A stretch of DNA of 8,490 nucleotides from Victivallales bacterium. Lineage in GTDB: Bacteria > Verrucomicrobiota > Lentisphaeria > Victivallales > Victivallaceae. This document shows, piece by piece, positions 6,739-8,490 of this stretch. The translations under genes and the position numbers were made by a program. The stretch's first letter is position 1. Each line of letters begins with the position of its first letter. The notes beneath the pieces were generated by a model. The model was given only the letters and a program-made list of their open reading frames with translations. It did no database searches and was not told the origin of the DNA. Location: positions 1 to 8,490 of the forward strand of contig JAHOYW010000302.1 of assembly GCA_019038735.1 (NCBI GenBank), read 5' to 3'.

Positions 6739-7476
6739 TTAAAAAGCCGGCGGGAAAAATTCGTTATCATCGATCTTTACATTTAATTTGTATACTATCA
6801 ATTTATAACGTTTTTCACTGCCGTTAACAAATTCATGTGTTTGTTCAGGAATTATGACTCCATCATGCAGTCCGTAGCGGTCTACAATTGATGTGGTACT
6901 CGAAGTTTCTATGCGTTTTGTAAGAAAATTGTGTCTGCCGACATAAATATAAAGTGGGTCCTGGTCTTCAAATTTGGAGATACACTTGATTTTATAATAT
7001 GGGTTCCCACTCAGTTCTGTCTCAAAAAGTTTTACATCTTTAAAAATCTCCTGATAAGTGCTGCCCGGACGACCTAAAGCAAAAAGCACTTTCAACTTTT
7101 CTAATTGTTCACCCTTGATTAAAGTTCTTTGTTTCTCTTTGTAATTGACGCTCCAGACATTGTCTCCATTAAAAATTATAGAAGCAATTGGAATGTTATC
7201 TTCTTTGAAGATTATTGACATCTTATCTGGACGTTTATATTTTGTCTCAACGATATACCCTTTATCTGCGCTCCACCCCTCGGAGACTACCATCATTTGT
7301 TTCTGAACATAGGATTTTGATTTGCGATAAAGCCCGTCCGGATCCATCGCTTTATGCATTTTCTTCTGAAGTATAGATAAACCAATATTAGCGGGATCTC
7401 CATCAGACATACATCCGCTACCAATAAGGACAAAAATCAAACTAAATAATAAAGCTGCAATTCTAAGGTTTTTCAT
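6739..7476 (-). CDS. Probable lipoprotein, LolA-like fold suspected
   Basis: A 245-residue secreted protein. Residues 1-21 form a signal peptide (positive MKNLR, then a hydrophobic run to LIGSG), followed by C22. The box IGSGC is slightly non-canonical because Gly replaces the usual Leu at -3, but lipidation at C22 is likely. The mature part alternates short beta-type strands (VETKYKRPDKMSIIF, IPIASIIFNGDNVWSVNY, PYYKIKCISKF, PLYIYVGRHNFLTKRIE), a pattern seen in LolA/LolB/LppX-like half-barrel lipoproteins and many uncharacterised PVC-group proteins. I do not recognise the family with certainty. GGAG (minus strand; 7484-7487) lies seven bases before ATG. It ends 32 bp from the convergent IclR gene with no obvious hairpin terminator between them. 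No functional tie to the sugar operon is evident. Confidence 0.8.
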   Translation of the reverse strand: MKNLRIAALLFSLIFVLIGSGCMSDGDPANIGLSILQKKMHKAMDPDGLYRKSKSYVQKQMMVVSEGWSADKGYIVETKYKRPDKMSIIFKEDNIPIASIIFNGDNVWSVNYKEKQRTLIKGEQLEKLKVLFALGRPGSTYQEIFKDVKLFETELSGNPYYKIKCISKFEDQDPLYIYVGRHNFLTKRIETSSTTSIVDRYGLHDGVIIPEQTHEFVNGSEKRYKLIVYKLNVKIDDNEFFPPAF

Positions 7477-7510
7477 ATAAAATCTCCGTTATATTGTTAT
7501 GTAATAAAGT

Positions 7511-7519
7511 AAAATACCA
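7511..7519 (-). promoter_or_regulatory. Weak extended -10 promoter candidate for the lipoprotein gene
   Basis: On the minus strand TGG-TATTTT reads as an extended -10 element (TGn plus a 4/6 hexamer), 34 bp before the lipoprotein ATG. A TTGACT box at 7539-7544 matches the -35 consensus in five of six positions, but the 22-bp spacer is too long for it to pair normally. Confidence 0.25.
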
Positions 7520-7591
7520 AGCAAAGCAAACAAATACAAGTCAAATCTACGAAATCTTCCAAATTAGCAGGCTCTAGACAAAACTTTGATT

Positions 7592-7605
7592 AATAAAGCT
7601 TTATT
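7592..7605. repeat. Perfect 14-bp palindrome
   Basis: AATAAAGCTTTATT is fully self-complementary with no loop bases. It lies 12 bp beyond the stop of the possible gene remnant (7618-7788, minus strand). It could be a protein site or a weak terminator stem; nothing else supports either. Confidence 0.35.
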
Positions 7606-7617
7606 TTACATTTGTTC

Positions 7618-7788
7618 TTATGAAGCGGAGCGTTTTGTTGATTCTACTAATTCTTTCCACATGGCGTTGTGTCCGTGATTGTCAAACTCCGGCAGAAATA
7701 TTGTTTTAATATTTGAAGGTGTTGCGGCTCGAGGTCTGTCCAGAATGGTGCTAAGATAAGAGATAAATATTAATTCAACAAGGATTAT
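7618..7788 (-). pseudogene. Possible gene remnant: 56-codon open frame without a start
   Basis: Between stop codons on the minus strand is an open stretch of 56 codons ending in TAA at 7618-7620. It contains segments that look like real folded protein, for example TILDRPRAATPSNIKTIF and LPEFDNHGHNAMWKELVES, with charged and aromatic residues and a hydrophilic end. There is no ATG or GTG near its 5' end, and a TAA (7789-7791) closes the frame just upstream, so it cannot be an intact gene of this length. The likeliest reading is the C-terminal tail of a decayed or deleted gene, its upstream part replaced by the hairpin and repeat DNA to the right. I do not recognise the parent family. A chance open frame is the alternative. 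Confidence 0.35.
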
Positions 7789-7824
7789 TTACAGTTCAAA
7801 GGCTGTTGTAAAACTAAAAACTCT

Positions 7825-7942
7825 GCGCGGAGCGCTTTGGAGTGCGCAAGCCCTCTTGCGCTTTGTGTTTTTTGCGAGAAATTATGTCATTTCCCGTTGA
7901 AAAGCGGCATGGGAGTGCCGCAGTCCAAAGAGCCTGCGGCTC
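7825..7942. repeat. Run of four GC-rich hairpins
   Basis: Four inverted repeats follow one another: GCGC-GGA-GCGC (7825-7835), GCGCAAG-CCCT-CTTGCGC (7844-7861), GCGGCA-TGGGAG-TGCCGC (7904-7921) and GAGCC-TGC-GGCTC (7930-7942). Linkers are related too: CTTTGGAGT joins the first two and AGTCCAAAG joins the last two, its near reverse complement. The second hairpin is followed by TTTGTGTTTTTT and resembles a plus-strand terminator, but no plus-strand gene precedes it. The cluster looks like an intergenic REP-type or palindromic repeat element rather than part of a protein gene. Confidence 0.55.
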
Positions 7943-7947
7943 AGTTT

Positions 7948-8137
7948 TCGGTCGGTCGGTCGGAGTCATTTCCGGCTCGGACGGCTCGGACGGCTCGGAG
8001 TCATACGGACGGCTCGGTAACGGCTCCGGCTCGGTCTCCGGCTCGGAGTTCTCCGGCTCGGTCTCCGGCTTTGTCGCTCGGAGTTTGTCGCTCGGAGTTT
8101 GTCGCTCGGTGTCGCTCGGAGTGTCGCTCGGAGTCAT
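7948..8137. repeat. Degenerate GC-rich tandem repeat built on CTCGG
   Basis: Three linked blocks are visible. First, four TCGG tetramers (7948-7963). Second, seven exact CGGCTCGG units starting at 7973, 7982, 7991, 8010, 8027, 8039 and 8054, plus decayed copies at 8021 and 8066. Third, five GTCGCTCGG units starting at 8073, 8087, 8101, 8111 and 8123; the first two are identical 14-mers. The word CGGAGTCAT recurs at three places. Periods vary (4, 9, about 12, 14), typical of slippage and unequal exchange. No stop codons arise within the repeat in several frames, so long frames appear on both strands; their Ser/Glu/Pro/Arg-only translations are artefacts. Confidence 0.85.
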
Positions 8138-8270
8138 ACATCTTTATTTTAGCTATTTTGTACTTAATTTTGAAAAATTGCAAAAATCTCACGCCTCAAT
8201 TTTGAGTTTTTCTATGCCAAAAAATGCAAAATTAGCAATTTGAGTTGAGAAAAATTAAAACAAGGAAAAC
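8138..8270. other. AT-rich leader between the repeat and the small open frame
   Basis: Base composition switches sharply from GC-rich repeat to AT-rich DNA here. A short CTCAA-TT-TTGAG inverted repeat followed by TTTTTC (about 8195-8212) could be a weak terminator or chance. An AAGGA site at 8262-8266 serves the next open frame. No gene is seen. Confidence 0.4.
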
Positions 8271-8465
8271 ATGGCTTGCAAAGCATTACAATTACAAGAT
8301 TATTTTCAATTGATTGACACCGCGGTTGATTACGGTAATGGTCAGACAAAAACCCTCAAGTATAACTCATGGGGAAAATTGACTAAGGCGGTTTCCACTG
8401 ACGGCGATACTCGTATTTATTTTAAGAGTAGAATTTCTTGGAAACAAAGAGTGAATACTTCGTAA
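8271..8465 (+). CDS. Small protein with a YD/RHS-repeat-like stretch, possibly a fragment
   Basis: A 64-residue open frame with ATG preceded by AAGGA four bases away (8262-8266). Residues about 20-51 (VDYGNGQTKTLKYN then SWGKLTKAVSTDGDTRIYF) resemble the YD/RHS repeat pattern Y-x-x-x-G-x-L-T-x(6)-G-x(3)-Y. Such repeats normally occur in arrays inside proteins of more than 1000 residues, so a free 64-residue protein with one unit looks like a broken or transplanted piece, or a coincidental match. The last dozen residues are basic (KSRISWKQRVNTS) and unlike a YD repeat, as would follow a frameshift. No signal peptide or membrane segment is visible. Function unknown. Confidence 0.4.
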   Translation: MACKALQLQDYFQLIDTAVDYGNGQTKTLKYNSWGKLTKAVSTDGDTRIYFKSRISWKQRVNTS

Positions 8466-8466
8466 A

Positions 8467-8490
8467 ATGAAAAAATCAGATAAGCTCTTT
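8467..8490 (+). CDS. Possible start of a further gene at the window edge
   Basis: ATG two bases after the previous stop opens a frame reading MKKSDKLF to the window end. The Lys-rich beginning is gene-like, but there is no good ribosome site close by, and eight codons cannot establish a gene. Confidence 0.2.

Noticed and set aside
7844..7872. Rho-independent terminator on the plus strand
   Set aside because: Stem and T-run fit, but no plus-strand gene ends upstream within about 1 kb, and the stem belongs to a series of similar hairpins.
7814..8137. Minus-strand 107-codon frame rich in Ser, Glu, Pro, Thr
   Set aside because: It is the translation of the hairpin and CTCGG repeat DNA; equally long frames exist in other frames and on the other strand, and there is no ribosome site.
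7825..8137. CRISPR array
   Set aside because: Units are 4-14 bp, directly abutting, without unique spacers of constant length.

Overview
The window carries most of a five-gene leftward catabolic operon, its divergently transcribed IclR-family regulator, a leftward lipoprotein gene, and about 0.8 kb of gene-poor, repeat-rich DNA ending in a small open frame. Shine-Dalgarno sites, split transketolase genes and a lipoprotein signal point to a Gram-negative-type or PVC-like bacterium. A Lentisphaerota/Verrucomicrobiota-like host is my guess from the style of the proteins and intergenic repeats; it is not demonstrated.

Positions 1-5665 (minus strand), in transcription order: a SauS/SqwD-type CoA-acylating aldehyde dehydrogenase, an RpiB/LacAB-family isomerase of the long (~210 aa) type, an IolD-like three-domain ThDP enzyme, and the N- and C-terminal halves of a split transketolase, the last cut by the window edge. 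Gaps are 13 bp, a 4-bp overlap, 131 bp (75 bp beyond the preferred start) and 30 bp or less, so this looks like one transcription unit. Split transketolase + RpiB-type isomerase + sulfoacetaldehyde-dehydrogenase-like enzyme is the core of the transketolase route of sulfoquinovose breakdown (SqwGH, SqwI, SqwD). In that route, 6-deoxy-6-sulfofructose is shortened by two carbons twice, with isomerisation of the C4 sulfosugar in between, leaving sulfoacetaldehyde, which becomes sulfoacetyl-CoA. The IolD-like enzyme is not part of that route as I know it and is the most novel component. Sulfoquinovosidase, first isomerase and transporters are not in the window.

Positions 5666-5941: divergent control region. 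A sigma70-like promoter for the operon (TTGTTT-17-TATAAT) has its -10 box exactly at the centre of a perfect 14-bp inverted repeat. A perfect 15-bp palindrome lies before the iclR gene, and a 12/15 copy of it covers the operon -10 box, suggesting that one regulator controls both sides.

Positions 5942-7476: iclR-type gene (GTG start) and, convergent with it, a probable lipoprotein with a LolA-like look.

Positions 7477-8270: no intact gene seen. It holds a possible gene remnant, a 14-bp palindrome, a run of four GC-rich hairpins, a 190-bp GC-rich degenerate tandem repeat built on CTCGG, and an AT-rich leader. Positions 8271-8465 encode a 64-residue protein with a YD/RHS-repeat-like stretch; a possible further start lies at 8467.
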